Notes under the pieces: generated by a model | Told to the model about the DNA's origin: nothing | Databases searched by the model: none | Seen by the model: the letters and a program-made list of their open reading frames with translations, nothing else | Made by a program: the position numbers and the translations under genes | Shown here: positions 25,913 to 35,718 of the stretch, one piece after another | Position numbering within the stretch: the stretch's first letter is position 1 | Layout: each line of letters starts with the position of its first letter | Assembly: GCF_003001675.1 (NCBI RefSeq) | Contig: NZ_PVYW01000004.1 | Span: 310,001-374,000, forward strand | DNA length: 64,000 nucleotides | Source of the DNA: Cohnella sp. SGD-V74 | GTDB lineage: Bacteria > Bacillota > Bacilli > Paenibacillales > Paenibacillaceae | Reading direction: 5' to 3'

Positions 25913-25930
25913 TGAATGAAGCCTCATTCA
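25913..25930. promoter_or_regulatory. FadR operator
   Basis: TGAATGAAGCCTCATTCA is a perfect inverted repeat (TGAATGA/TCATTCA, 4-bp centre) that fits the known Bacillus FadR box TGAATGAnTAnTCATTCA apart from its centre. It lies between fadR and fadF and should repress both until acyl-CoA accumulates. Its position also rules out a fadF start at 25916. Confidence 0.85.
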
Positions 25931-25987
25931 TTTTATTCGCCTTCCGGCCATATCATGAGAAAAAGCGGGAGGGGAGGGCGAGCGACG

Positions 25988-28165
25988 GTGTGGCTGACGA
26001 TAAACGCGGCTTTGTTTCTGGCGGTAACCGGGTACGGCTGCTATTTGTTCGGAAAAGCCGTGTACCATCGGTATTTGTACGTAAGGCTGGGGCAGGCGGG
26101 GGAACTTCATCTCAGGGGAAAAGAAGGAGCGGGGACGTTCCTCTCGCAGGTGTTCGGCCAGAAAAAGCTGTTTAAGGACTTGCGCAGCGGCCTCATGCAC
26201 TTCGTCGTGTTTTACGGGTTCATTATTTTGCAATTCGGGGCGATCGATCTGATCGTAAAAGGGTTAACCGCGGGCGGCCATCTGCCGCTTCCGGCTTACG
26301 AGCTGTTCGGTCTGCTGCAGGAAGTGACGGTGCTGCTCATTCTCGTCGCGATGGGATACGCCGCTTACCGGCGCTACGGGGAGAAGCTGAGCAGGCTGAA
26401 GCGCGGCTGGAAGCCAAGCATCGTGCTCTATTTTATTTTCTCGCTCATGCTGTCCGTGCTGCTGTCGCTTGGCTTCGAGCGCCTGTGGCTGGGCCTCGAG
26501 TATTCGGGCTACGCGCCGGTATCCTCCGCTATCGCGCTATTGTTCCAACACCTGTCCCCCGTCGCGGCGCAAGCGCTCTTCTACATCTTCTGGTGGCTGC
26601 ATCTGCTCATTCTGCTCGCTTTTCTCGTCTATGTTCCGCAATCCAAGCATTTTCACCTGATTTCCGCTCCGATCAACCTCTGGCTCGGTCGCGCCGAGAC
26701 GCCCGGCAAGCTGAAGAAGCTCGACCTGGAGGACGAAGAGGCGGAATCGTTCGGCGTCGGCCGGATCGAGGACTTCACGCGGAAGCAGATGATCGACTTC
26801 TACGCCTGCGTGGAATGCGGTCGCTGCACGAACGTATGCCCGGCCTCGAACACCGGCAAAACACTGTCGCCGATGCACCTCATCACGAAGCTAAGGGACC
26901 ACCTGACGGAAAAAGGAGCCGCAGTGACGGGCAAGTCGCCCTGGGTGCCGGAGTTTGCGTTTGGAGGCGGCGCAGCGAAGGCGCATTCGCTGTCAGAGGC
27001 GGCGGACAACAAGGTTGCATGGGACGGAATGGGAGGCGCGATCACGGACATTCGCCCGACGCTCGCCTGGCAGCAAGCCTTTTGGACCGCGGAGCTCTCC
27101 GCGATCCCCCAGCAGACGGAACTGATCGGAGGTGTCATGACCGAAGACGAAATCTGGTCCTGCACGACATGCCGCAACTGCGAGGACCAATGTCCGGTCG
27201 GCAATAGCCACGTCGACAAGATTGTCGATCTCCGCCGCCACCTCGTGCTGATGCAGGGCAGCATTCCGCACGAAGGCCAGCGCGCGCTGCAGAACATCGA
27301 GCGCCAGGGCAATCCCTGGGGGCTGAGCCGCAGCGACCGCGACAAATGGACCGGAGAGATCGAAGGCGTACGCGTCCCTACGGTAAAAGACAATCCGGAT
27401 TTCGACTATCTGTTTTTCGTCGGCTCGATGGGGGCTTACGACTTGCGGGCGCGCAAAGTATCGCGGGCGCTCGCCCGGCTGCTGAACGAGGCCGGAGTCC
27501 GCTTCGCCATTCTCGGCAACGAGGAGCGCAACTCGGGCGACACGCCGCGCCGGATGGGCAACGAAATGCTGTTCCAGCAGCTCGCGTCGGACAACATCGA
27601 GACGTTCCGCAAATACAGCGTGCGAAGGATCGTTACCGCCTGCCCTCATACTTTTAACACGTTCAAAAACGAATACCCCGACTTCGGCCTCGACGGCGTC
27701 GAGGTGCTGCACCATACGCAGCTGCTCGACAGGCTTATCCGGGAAGGCAAGCTCCATCCCCGTCACGAGGTCAGGGAACGCATCGCGTACCACGACTCCT
27801 GCTATCTCGGGCGTTACAACAACGTGTACGACGAGCCCCGCAACGTGCTGAAAGCGATTCCGGGAGTGGAACTGGCCGAGATGGCCAGAAACCGCGAGAA
27901 CGGAATGTGCTGCGGCGCGGGAGGCGGCATGATGTGGATGGAGGAAACGGCGGGCAAGCGCGTCAACTTGGCCCGCACCGAGCAAGCGCTGGAAGTGAAG
28001 CCGACCGTCATCGGCAGCGCCTGCCCTTACTGCCTCACGATGATGGAGGACGGGACGAAAATGAAGGAAGCGGACGACGTTCGGGCCAAGGACATTGCGG
28101 AAATTTTGGAGCAGGCCGTGTTCGGCGATTCGCCGCTTCGCCAGAACCATTCGATCGGAGGTTAG
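25988..28165 (+). CDS. fadF: Membrane Fe-S oxidoreductase linked to beta-oxidation (FadF/YwjF type)
   Basis: A 725-residue membrane iron-sulfur protein thought to pass electrons from EtfAB to the quinone pool. The N-terminal third (about residues 1-230) has five or six membrane segments resembling the NarI/heterodisulfide-reductase gamma subunit. Two 4Fe-4S motifs follow: CVECGRCTNVCPASNTGKTL (about 275-295) and CTTCRNCEDQCPVGNSHVDK (about 395-415). The C-terminal half has two CCG-type domains, seen as ACPHTFNTFKNEYPDF and NRENGMCCGAGGGMMWMEE. The GTG start at 25988 follows GGGAGGGGAGGG and lies beyond the FadR operator; earlier ATGs at 25916 and 25955 are worse placed. It is first in the rightward fad operon. 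Confidence 0.92.
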   Translation: MWLTINAALFLAVTGYGCYLFGKAVYHRYLYVRLGQAGELHLRGKEGAGTFLSQVFGQKKLFKDLRSGLMHFVVFYGFIILQFGAIDLIVKGLTAGGHLPLPAYELFGLLQEVTVLLILVAMGYAAYRRYGEKLSRLKRGWKPSIVLYFIFSLMLSVLLSLGFERLWLGLEYSGYAPVSSAIALLFQHLSPVAAQALFYIFWWLHLLILLAFLVYVPQSKHFHLISAPINLWLGRAETPGKLKKLDLEDEEAESFGVGRIEDFTRKQMIDFYACVECGRCTNVCPASNTGKTLSPMHLITKLRDHLTEKGAAVTGKSPWVPEFAFGGGAAKAHSLSEAADNKVAWDGMGGAITDIRPTLAWQQAFWTAELSAIPQQTELIGGVMTEDEIWSCTTCRNCEDQCPVGNSHVDKIVDLRRHLVLMQGSIPHEGQRALQNIERQGNPWGLSRSDRDKWTGEIEGVRVPTVKDNPDFDYLFFVGSMGAYDLRARKVSRALARLLNEAGVRFAILGNEERNSGDTPRRMGNEMLFQQLASDNIETFRKYSVRRIVTACPHTFNTFKNEYPDFGLDGVEVLHHTQLLDRLIREGKLHPRHEVRERIAYHDSCYLGRYNNVYDEPRNVLKAIPGVELAEMARNRENGMCCGAGGGMMWMEETAGKRVNLARTEQALEVKPTVIGSACPYCLTMMEDGTKMKEADDVRAKDIAEILEQAVFGDSPLRQNHSIGG

Positions 28166-28170
28166 ACGAG

Positions 28171-30570
28171 ATGAACAAACCGATTCGCAAAGCCGCCGTC
28201 ATCGGCTCGGGCATTATGGGCTCCGGCATCGCCGCCCACCTGGCCAACGTCGGCATCCCGTGCATGCTGCTGGACGTGACGCCCGCCAAGCTCACTGAGG
28301 AAGAAGCCGCCAAAGGGCTGACGCTGGAGAACCTCTCCGTGCGCAACCGGCTGGCCGCGGCCGCCGTCGCCAAGCTGAAGAAGACGAACCCGCCCCCGCT
28401 CTACGACGAGGCGTTCGCGGAGCGCATTACGCCGGGCAATCTGGACGATCATCTGGCGTCGATCGGCGAGGCCGATTGGGTGATCGAGGTCGTCGTCGAA
28501 AACTTAGGGGTGAAAAGGGAGCTGCTGTCCCGGATCGAGCGTTACTGGAAGCCCGGCACGATCGTCTCGTCCAACACGTCGGGCATCTCCATCGACGCGA
28601 TGTCGGCGCAATGCGGTGAGGATTTCCGACGGCACTTTATGGGTACGCACTTTTTTAACCCGCCCCGCTACATGAAGCTGCTGGAGATCGTGCCGGGTCG
28701 TGATACGAGTCCGGAACTGATTGCCCGCATGAAGTCGTTCTGCGAGAATACGCTCGGCAAAGGCGTCGTGCTGGCCAAGGATACGCCGAACTTCGTCGCC
28801 AACCGCATCGGCACTTACGGGATGCTGGCGACGCTTCGGGAGATGGAGACGGGCGGGTTTACGGTGGAGGAGATCGACGCGGTGACCGGTCCCGCCCTGG
28901 GTCGGCCGAAAAGCGCGACGTTCCGCACGCTGGACCTCGTCGGCATCGACACGTTCGTGCATGTGGCGGACAACGTATACGACAATGTTCCGGACGAAGC
29001 GGAGAAGGAGGCTTTCATCGCTCCGGAGGCATTAAAGCGTTTGGTAGAGAGAGGCTGGCTCGGCGAGAAGTCCGGGCAAGGCTTCTATCGCAAGACGAAA
29101 GGGCCGGACGGTCGAAGCGAGATCGCCTCGCTCGATCTGGCCGCGATGACCTATTCGCCTCAGAAGAAGGTGACTTCAGGTTCGCTGGAGGCCGCCAAGC
29201 TGGCCAAAGGCGCGAGGGAGAAGGTCAAGGCGCTGCTGGCCGGAGGCGACCGCTACTCCGAGTTGGCCTGGAGCCTGCTCAAGCAGGTGCTCGTCTATTC
29301 CGCGGAGAAAGTCGGCGAAATCGCGGACACGATCGAAGAAATCGACAATGCGATGAAATGGGGCTTTAACTGGGAGCTCGGACCGTTCGAGACTTGGGAC
29401 GCGATCGGGCTCGCCAGTTCGGCGGAGCGGATGGAACGGGAAGGGACGTCGGTTCCGCAATGGGTGAAAGCTTGGATTTCTCAGGGGAACGAGACGTTTT
29501 ATCGCAAGGAGAATAGCTCGCTGTTCTACGTTCATGAAGGGAAGTATCGGATGGCGGCAGAGCGGCCGGAAGTCGTGTCTCTGCGCAGGCTGAAGGAGCG
29601 CGGGCATACGATCCGGGGCAACGGTGGAGCCAGCCTGATCGACCTGGGCGACGGCGTGGCGTGCCTGGAGTTCCATTCCCCGAACAACGCGATCGGCGGC
29701 GACATTCTGGGTATGATCGCGCAGAGCGTCGAAGAGGTGCGGCGTAATTACGAGGGACTGGTCATCGCGAACCAGGGCCGCAACTTCTGCGTCGGGGCCA
29801 ATCTGATGCTGCTGCTCATGGAAGCGCAGGAAGAGGAATGGGACGAAGTGGACAATATCATCCGCTTGTTCCAGAACGCCATGTACGCGGTGAAAAAACT
29901 GGAGAAACCGGTCGTGGCCGCGCCCCACCGGATGACGCTGGGCGGCGGCGTCGAGGCGTGTATGCCCGCGGATCAGGTCATTGCCTCCGCTGAGACGTAT
30001 TACGGGCTTGTCGAGACCGGAGTGGGGTTGATTCCGGCGGGCGGCGGCTGCAAGGAGTTCGCGCTGCGGATCAGCAAGAGCGCCGGACTTCCGGAAGTTG
30101 ACTTGCAGCCTTATCTGAACCGGGCGTTCGAGACGATCGGTATGGCCAAAGTATCTTCGAGCGGGCACGATGCCAAGCGTCTTGGCTACTTGCGCGAGAC
30201 GGACCGCGTGCTGGCGAATCAGGACCATCTCATCTATGAAGCGAAGCAAGCCGTGCTGCGGATGGCGCGGGCGGGCTACGAGCCGATCGCGCCGGAACGG
30301 ATTCGCGTCGCCGGCTCGGAAGGCAAGGCGGTGCTGCAGCTCGGAGCGATCGGCATGAGGGAGAGCGGGTATATCAGCGACCACGATTTGAAGATCGCCA
30401 AGAAGCTGGCGCATGTGCTGGCCGGCGGCGACGTTCCGGCGGGTACGCTCGTGACGGAACAGTACCTGCTGGATCTGGAGCGGGAGGCGTTCCTCAGCCT
30501 ATGCGGCGAGCCGAAAACGCAGCAGCGGATGCAGTACATGCTGACCAAGGGCAAGCCGCTTCGCAACTAA
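28171..30570 (+). CDS. fadN: 3-hydroxyacyl-CoA dehydrogenase / enoyl-CoA hydratase
   Basis: A 799-residue bifunctional beta-oxidation enzyme of the Bacillus FadN (YusL) type, catalysing hydration of enoyl-CoA and NAD-dependent oxidation of the 3-hydroxy product. The order is dehydrogenase first and hydratase last, opposite to E. coli FadB. The NAD-binding loop is AAVIGSGIMGSGIAAHLANV (residues about 8-27); ANRIGTYGMLATLREMETGG belongs to the dehydrogenase C-domain. The crotonase part (about 485-720) has FCVGANLMLLLMEAQEEEW and a GGGVEACMPADQ segment. ATG 28171 has GGAGG nine bases before it, overlapping the end of fadF by context (5-nt gap). FadA follows 24 nt after. Confidence 0.95.
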   Translation: MNKPIRKAAVIGSGIMGSGIAAHLANVGIPCMLLDVTPAKLTEEEAAKGLTLENLSVRNRLAAAAVAKLKKTNPPPLYDEAFAERITPGNLDDHLASIGEADWVIEVVVENLGVKRELLSRIERYWKPGTIVSSNTSGISIDAMSAQCGEDFRRHFMGTHFFNPPRYMKLLEIVPGRDTSPELIARMKSFCENTLGKGVVLAKDTPNFVANRIGTYGMLATLREMETGGFTVEEIDAVTGPALGRPKSATFRTLDLVGIDTFVHVADNVYDNVPDEAEKEAFIAPEALKRLVERGWLGEKSGQGFYRKTKGPDGRSEIASLDLAAMTYSPQKKVTSGSLEAAKLAKGAREKVKALLAGGDRYSELAWSLLKQVLVYSAEKVGEIADTIEEIDNAMKWGFNWELGPFETWDAIGLASSAERMEREGTSVPQWVKAWISQGNETFYRKENSSLFYVHEGKYRMAAERPEVVSLRRLKERGHTIRGNGGASLIDLGDGVACLEFHSPNNAIGGDILGMIAQSVEEVRRNYEGLVIANQGRNFCVGANLMLLLMEAQEEEWDEVDNIIRLFQNAMYAVKKLEKPVVAAPHRMTLGGGVEACMPADQVIASAETYYGLVETGVGLIPAGGGCKEFALRISKSAGLPEVDLQPYLNRAFETIGMAKVSSSGHDAKRLGYLRETDRVLANQDHLIYEAKQAVLRMARAGYEPIAPERIRVAGSEGKAVLQLGAIGMRESGYISDHDLKIAKKLAHVLAGGDVPAGTLVTEQYLLDLEREAFLSLCGEPKTQQRMQYMLTKGKPLRN

Positions 30571-30594
30571 CTTTGCAGGGGAGTGAATTGGGCG

Positions 30595-31779
30595 ATGAGA
30601 GAGGCTGTAATCGTGTCCGTCGCGCGCACCGCGGTGGGCAAGGCGAAGAAGGGCAGTCTGGCGCAGACGCGCGCCGACGACTTGGGCAAGGCGGTGCTGG
30701 AGGCGGTCGTGGACCGGGTTCCCGGCTTGCGGAAGGCAGACATCGAGGACGTCATCATCGGCTGCGCGATGCCGGAGGGCGAGCAGGGGCTGAACTTCGC
30801 GCGCATCATGTCGCTGTACGCGGGTTTTCCGAGCGAGGTACCCGCGCTGACGATCAACCGCTTCTGCTCCTCCGGCCTGCAGGCAATCGCGTTCGCCGCC
30901 GAACGGATCATGCTCAGCCACGCCGACGCGATCGTCGCCGGAGGAGTCGAAAGCATGAGCCATGTGCCGATGACCGGCTTCAAAATCTCTCCGAATCCTC
31001 GCATCGTCGAGGAAATGCCGCAGGTGTACATCGGCATGGGGCATACGGCGGAGAACGTCGCCGCGCGGTTCAGTGTGTCGCGGGAGGACCAGGACGCGTT
31101 CGCAGCGAGGTCGCATGCGAAGGCGGCGAAGGCGATCGCGGAGGGCAGGTTCAAGGATGAAATCGTGCCGGTGACGGTCGAGCGGAGAAGCTTGGACGAC
31201 AAGGGTAAGCTGCGGACGGAGCGGCTGATATTCGATACGGACGAAGGAGTTCGCGCCGATACGAACGTGGAGACGCTGGGCAAGCTGAAGCCGTCGTTTA
31301 AGCTTGGCGGCACGGTGACGGCGGGCAATGCTTCGCAGATGAGCGACGGGGCGGCGGCAGCCGTCGTGATGAGCCGGGAGCGGGCGGATGCGCTCGGCTT
31401 GAAGCCGCTTGCGACGTTTCGCTCGTTCGCGCTGGCCGGCGTAGATCCCGACATTATGGGCGTCGGCCCGGTCAGGGCGATCCCGAAGGCGCTAAAGATG
31501 GCCGGCATCTCGCTGGACGACGTCAAGCTGTTCGAAATCAACGAAGCGTTCGCCTCCCAATGCGTGCACATTATTCGCGAACTGGGCATCGACGAGGAGA
31601 AGGTGAACGTGAACGGCGGCGCAATCGCGCTCGGTCATCCTCTAGGCTGCACGGGCACGAAGCTGACGGCGACGCTGCTCCATGAGCTGCGCCGACGGGG
31701 CGGCGGCTACGGCGTCGTCTCGATGTGCATCGGCGGAGGCATGGGCGCGGCGGGCGTGTTCGAGGTGTGTACCGATTAG
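30595..31779 (+). CDS. fadA: Acetyl-CoA acyltransferase (3-ketoacyl-CoA thiolase)
   Basis: A 394-residue thiolase that cleaves 3-ketoacyl-CoA with CoA to shorten the chain by one acetyl-CoA. The acyl-accepting Cys is in [19 protein letters not shown] (near residue 90). The catalytic His is in [15 protein letters not shown] and the second Cys in [16 protein letters not shown], all in usual places. The ATG at 30595 is preferred over GTG 30583, which would sit directly on the GGGGAG ribosome binding site. It completes the FadN-FadA trifunctional set. A 320-bp repeat-containing gap separates it from fadE. Confidence 0.95.
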   Translation: MREAVIVSVARTAVGKAKKGSLAQTRADDLGKAVLEAVVDRVPGLRKADIEDVIIGCAMPEGEQGLNFARIMSLYAGFPSEVPALTINRFCSSGLQAIAFAAERIMLSHADAIVAGGVESMSHVPMTGFKISPNPRIVEEMPQVYIGMGHTAENVAARFSVSREDQDAFAARSHAKAAKAIAEGRFKDEIVPVTVERRSLDDKGKLRTERLIFDTDEGVRADTNVETLGKLKPSFKLGGTVTAGNASQMSDGAAAAVVMSRERADALGLKPLATFRSFALAGVDPDIMGVGPVRAIPKALKMAGISLDDVKLFEINEAFASQCVHIIRELGIDEEKVNVNGGAIALGHPLGCTGTKLTATLLHELRRRGGGYGVVSMCIGGGMGAAGVFEVCTD

Positions 31780-31848
31780 GCGGTAGTTGGGCTGACGAGC
31801 GATAGCGGAAGGACTGCCCTCCTCTCGCGGACTCGGGCTCCTGACTTT

Positions 31849-32017
31849 GCGAAGGCCAAAAAAGTGCCTCCGCGCTATGGTCTCGGCATTGCGAAGGCCA
31901 AAAAGGTGCCTTGAAGGTGGGGAGACGGGAGCGAGAGTAGAGTGCGAAGGCCAAAAAGGTGCCTCGGAGCACCTTGGAGCAGCGGCCCCGACTACGCGAA
32001 GGCCAAAAAAGTGCCTC
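31849..32017. repeat. Four copies of a 22-bp intergenic repeat
   Basis: Four nearly identical 22-bp units (core GCGAAGGCCAAAAARGTGCC) lie at 31849-31870, 31891-31912, 31944-31965 and 31996-32017. The units are 42, 53 and 52 bp apart, and variation is limited to A/G at one position and the last base. Each core contains AGGC...GCCT, a short inverted repeat around an A-run. The sequence between units is unique and GC-rich. The block fills the gap between fadA and fadE, with no gene in it. Its role is unknown. Confidence 0.85.
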
Positions 32018-32099
32018 CGAGCTACCGAGCTCGCTGAACGAGGGAGCCCAGCCACGAGATACGCACGTTCAGAACATCTTCAAAAGGAGCGATAAAGCG

Positions 32100-33869
32100 A
32101 TGGGCAAAGTGATAGGCGGGAGCTTCATCATCGAGGATATCGAAGCGGACCGCATTGTGACGCCGGAGGACTTCACCGAGGAGCATCGGATGATCGCGCA
32201 GACGACAGAGGATTTCGTCACGGCGGAGATTGCGCCCCATGATGAAGCGATCGAGAAGCTGAACTATGAGCTGACCGTCGCGAAGCTGCGGCAGGCGGGA
32301 GAGACCGGCCTGCTCGGCGCGGACGTGCCCGAAGCCTATGGCGGACTGGGCCTGGACAAAGTCGGCACGACGCTGATCGGCGAGCGCTTCGCCAAGGCCG
32401 CCTCCTTCGCGCTGTCCGCCGGAGCGCATGTCGGCATCGGTACGCTGCCGATCGTCTACTTCGGCACCGAGGCGCAGAAGCGCAAGTATTTGCCGGAGCT
32501 GGCCTCGGGCGAGAAGCTGGCCGCTTACTGCCTGACGGAGCCGTCCTCCGGCTCGGACGCGCAAGGCGCGAAGACGACGGCGACGCCGACGGAGGACGGC
32601 CAATTTTACGTGCTGAACGGCACGAAGCAGTTCATTACGAACGCGGGCTTCGCCGACATTTTCATCGTGTACGCCAAGGTGAACGGCACTGACTTCAGCA
32701 CGTTTATCGTCGAGCGGACGATGCCGGGCGTCAGCATCGGTCCGGAGGAGAAGAAGATGGGCATCAAGGGTTCTTCCACCTGTCCGCTCATCCTGGAGGA
32801 CGTCAAGGTGCCGGTCGAAAATCTGCTGTGGGAAGCCGGCAAAGGCCATCTGATCGCCTTCAACATTTTGAATATCGGCCGTTTCAAGCTGGCCGCGGGC
32901 GCGCTCGGCACCGCCAAGGAAGCGATTGGGCTGTCCGCCAAGTACGCCAACGAGCGCGTGCAGTTCGGCCGCCCGATCTCCTCATTCCCGCTGATCGGCA
33001 AGAAGCTGGCGGAGATGAACATTCGCTCTTATGCGCTGGAGAGCATGGTGTATCGCACGGCCGGGCTGTTCGACGAGGGGCTGGCCGAGGTCGATCACGG
33101 CGCGGACAATGTCGGGTTCCAGGCGGCCAAGGCGATCGCGGAATACCAGCTCGAATGCTCGATCAACAAAGTGTTCGGCTCGGAAGCGCTCGATTTCGTC
33201 GCCGACGAGGGCGTGCAGATTCATGGGGGCTACGGCTACATCCAGGAGTATCGCATTGAGCGAATTTACCGGGATTCGCGCATTAACCGCATTTTCGAAG
33301 GGACGAACGAGATCAATCGGCTGCTTATTCCCGGAGCGCTGATCAAACGAGCTATGAAAGGCGAGCTGCCGCTGATGCAGAAGGCGATGGCGCTCCAGGC
33401 CGAGCTGATGGCGCCGATGCCGAGTCGGGAATTCGAGGGAACGCTGGAGCAGGAGACGCATTTGCTGGCCATGGCCAAAAAGATATTTCTGATGGTCGGA
33501 GCTCAGGCGGTGCAGAAGTATCAGACGAAGCTGGACCGGGAGCAGGAGGTGCTCAGCCATCTGGGCGATATGCTGATCTCCGTGTTCGCGATGGAGAGCG
33601 CGCTGCTGCGCACCCGCAAGCTGCTCGGCCGAAGCGGCGAGGCGAAAGCGGCGAATGCGATCGACATGACGACCGTCTTCGTCCATGAGGAGTTCGGCAA
33701 AGTCGAGGAACGAGCGCGGGAGGCGCTGGCTGCGATGGAGTCGGGAGACATGCTGCGAACGCAGCTGTCCATTCTGAAGAAACTCGGACGCCGAGCCGCG
33801 GTCGATACGATCGGGCTGAAGCGGAGGATCGCGGCCAAAGTGATCGAAGCGGAAAAGTACGTCGTGTGA
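32100..33869 (+). CDS. fadE: Acyl-CoA dehydrogenase
   Basis: A 589-residue flavoenzyme of the Bacillus FadE (YusJ) type, which makes the trans-2-enoyl-CoA in the first oxidation step and hands electrons to EtfAB. The core (about residues 35-410) shows LAAYCLTEPSSGSDAQGAKT (flavin/substrate loop), then MGIKGSSTCPLILEDVKVPV. The motif GYGYIQEYRIERIYRDSRIN leads to IFEGTNEINRLLI, which is typical of the family. The extra C-terminal about 170 residues are helical and characterise this long subfamily. ATG 32100 follows AAAAGGAG. It lies after the repeat block, so it may have its own promoter as well as readthrough from fadA. Confidence 0.95.
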   Translation: MGKVIGGSFIIEDIEADRIVTPEDFTEEHRMIAQTTEDFVTAEIAPHDEAIEKLNYELTVAKLRQAGETGLLGADVPEAYGGLGLDKVGTTLIGERFAKAASFALSAGAHVGIGTLPIVYFGTEAQKRKYLPELASGEKLAAYCLTEPSSGSDAQGAKTTATPTEDGQFYVLNGTKQFITNAGFADIFIVYAKVNGTDFSTFIVERTMPGVSIGPEEKKMGIKGSSTCPLILEDVKVPVENLLWEAGKGHLIAFNILNIGRFKLAAGALGTAKEAIGLSAKYANERVQFGRPISSFPLIGKKLAEMNIRSYALESMVYRTAGLFDEGLAEVDHGADNVGFQAAKAIAEYQLECSINKVFGSEALDFVADEGVQIHGGYGYIQEYRIERIYRDSRINRIFEGTNEINRLLIPGALIKRAMKGELPLMQKAMALQAELMAPMPSREFEGTLEQETHLLAMAKKIFLMVGAQAVQKYQTKLDREQEVLSHLGDMLISVFAMESALLRTRKLLGRSGEAKAANAIDMTTVFVHEEFGKVEERAREALAAMESGDMLRTQLSILKKLGRRAAVDTIGLKRRIAAKVIEAEKYVV

Positions 33870-33940
33870 AAAAGAGAGATTTCCTGCAAAGCAGCGCTGC
33901 AACCAGAGCAACTCACAAAAGTGAGAGCGAGGTGTCGGTT

Positions 33941-35620
33941 GTGTCCAATGCACCCTGGTTAAAGGAATATCCTGCCGAAGTTCCGCATTCGCACGAGTAT
34001 CCGAAAAAGAATTTGGCCTGCTTTCTGATCGATTCCGCTTCGGCCTATCCCGACAATGTCGCCCTGGAGTTTCTGGGGAAAAAGGTGACGTACGGCTCGC
34101 TTCTGGAGCAGTCCCGCCGCTTCGCGAACGCCTTGCTTCGTCAGGGCGTCCGCAAGGGCGACCGCGTCGCCGTCATGCTGCCGAACTGCCCGCAGGCCGT
34201 CATCGCTTACTTCGGCATTCTGATGATCGGCGGAGTCGTCGTCATGACCAATCCGCTCTATATGCCCCGCGAGCTAGAGCATCAGCTTGCCGATTCGGGC
34301 GCTCGTATCATCGTTACGCTCGACCTGCTCTTGAATCGCGTTCAGCAATCGACGGTTAAGCGTCCGCTGGAACGGATCGTCGTCACGTCGATCCAGGATT
34401 ACTTGCCTTTTCCGAAGAACGCGCTGTACGTGCTGAAACAGAAAAAAGAAGGCAAGTTCGTCAAGGTGACGTACACCGAGCAGGTGCTGTCGTTCCGTGA
34501 GCTGATCAAGAGTTCCCCCGCCTATCCCGTCCTGGCGGACGTCGACGCGGAGGAGGATCTGGCGCTCGTCCAGTATACGGGAGGAACGACCGGACTGGCC
34601 AAGGGCGTCATGCTGACGCACTACAACCTGGTGGCGAACACGGTGCAGACCCGGCTGTGGTGTTACAAAACGGAGAACGCGAAGGAGCGGCTGCTCGCCG
34701 CGCTGCCTTTTTTCCACGTGTTCGGGCTGACCGTCCTGCTCAATCTGGGGGTGTATGCGGCGAATACGCTCGTGCTGCTGCCGCGCTTCGAGATCGATCA
34801 GGTGCTGAAGACGATTCACAAGAGGAAGCCGACGCAGTTTCCGGGCGCTCCGACGATGTACATCGCGATCGTTAACCATCCCAACGTGCGGAAGTACGAC
34901 TTCTCCTCGATCAATTTCTGCATCAGCGGCGCCGCTTCTTTGCCCCTGCACGTGCAGGAACGTTTCGAGGAGATGACCGGCGGCAAGCTGATCGAAGGCT
35001 ACGGGCTGACCGAGGCATCTCCGGTCACGCATGCGAACAACATTTGGGCGCGGCGGAAGAACGGCTCTATCGGTCTCCCTTTTCCGGATACCGAAGCTCG
35101 TTACGTCGATCCGGACACGTTCGAAGAGGTGCCGGTCGGGCAGATCGGGGAGCTGGCGATCCGCGGGCCGCAGGTAATGAAGGGGTACTGGAACCGGCCC
35201 GACGAGACGGCGAAGGTGCTGCAGGACGGCTGGCTGCTGACCGGAGATCTGGGCAGACAAGACGAGGAAGGCTACTGCTATATCGTCGACCGGCGCAAGG
35301 ACGTCATTCTCGCGGGAGGCTACAACGTCTACCCTCGGGAAGTAGAGGAGGTTCTCTACGAGCACCCGGACGTGGAAGAGGCGAGCGTTGCGGGGGTGCC
35401 GGATCCCTACCGCGGAGAAACGGTGAAAGCTTTCGTCGTGCTTCGGCAGGGAGCGATGAGCGACAAGGAAGCGCTGGAACGGTGGTGCAGAGAGAAGCTG
35501 GCGGCATACAAAGCGCCGAAAATCATCGAGTTCCGCGAGACGCTGCCGAAGACGATGTCGGGCAAAGTGCTGCGGCGCAAGCTGCTTGAGGAGGAGCCGG
35601 ACGACTCGGTCCGCAAGTAG
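33941..35620 (+). CDS. lcfA: Long-chain fatty acid--CoA ligase
   Basis: A 559-residue adenylate-forming enzyme that activates fatty acids to acyl-CoA at the expense of ATP, supplying FadE. The AMP-binding signature YTGGTTGLAKGVMLTHYN is near residue 210, YGLTEASPVTHANN near 353, and TGDLGRQDEEGYCYIVDRRK followed by DVILAGGYNVYPREVEEVLY near 430-465. The C-terminal lysine lies in LPKTMSGKVLRRKLLEE. GTG 33941 has GAGCGAGGTG upstream and gives exactly the Bacillus LcfA size; a GTG at 33866 overlapping the fadE stop would add 25 unconserved residues. Confidence 0.93.
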   Translation: MSNAPWLKEYPAEVPHSHEYPKKNLACFLIDSASAYPDNVALEFLGKKVTYGSLLEQSRRFANALLRQGVRKGDRVAVMLPNCPQAVIAYFGILMIGGVVVMTNPLYMPRELEHQLADSGARIIVTLDLLLNRVQQSTVKRPLERIVVTSIQDYLPFPKNALYVLKQKKEGKFVKVTYTEQVLSFRELIKSSPAYPVLADVDAEEDLALVQYTGGTTGLAKGVMLTHYNLVANTVQTRLWCYKTENAKERLLAALPFFHVFGLTVLLNLGVYAANTLVLLPRFEIDQVLKTIHKRKPTQFPGAPTMYIAIVNHPNVRKYDFSSINFCISGAASLPLHVQERFEEMTGGKLIEGYGLTEASPVTHANNIWARRKNGSIGLPFPDTEARYVDPDTFEEVPVGQIGELAIRGPQVMKGYWNRPDETAKVLQDGWLLTGDLGRQDEEGYCYIVDRRKDVILAGGYNVYPREVEEVLYEHPDVEEASVAGVPDPYRGETVKAFVVLRQGAMSDKEALERWCREKLAAYKAPKIIEFRETLPKTMSGKVLRRKLLEEEPDDSVRK

Positions 35621-35718
35621 CTTAGACAAGACGAAGAGACTAGGCGGGCCCGAACTGCTCGCATCCTGGTGCAGACTGGGGCCGGGAAGTTGGAAGAAAG
35701 GGAGGAGGAGACGAACGG

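Noticed and set aside
31849-32017. Possible CRISPR array
   Set aside because: Only four repeats, with unequal gaps of 20-31 bp, no leader and no cas genes; the repeat is intergenic and lies within an operon.
33866-33940. GTG start for lcfA overlapping the fadE stop
   Set aside because: It would add 25 unconserved residues; GTG 33941 has a better ribosome binding site and gives the usual LcfA size.
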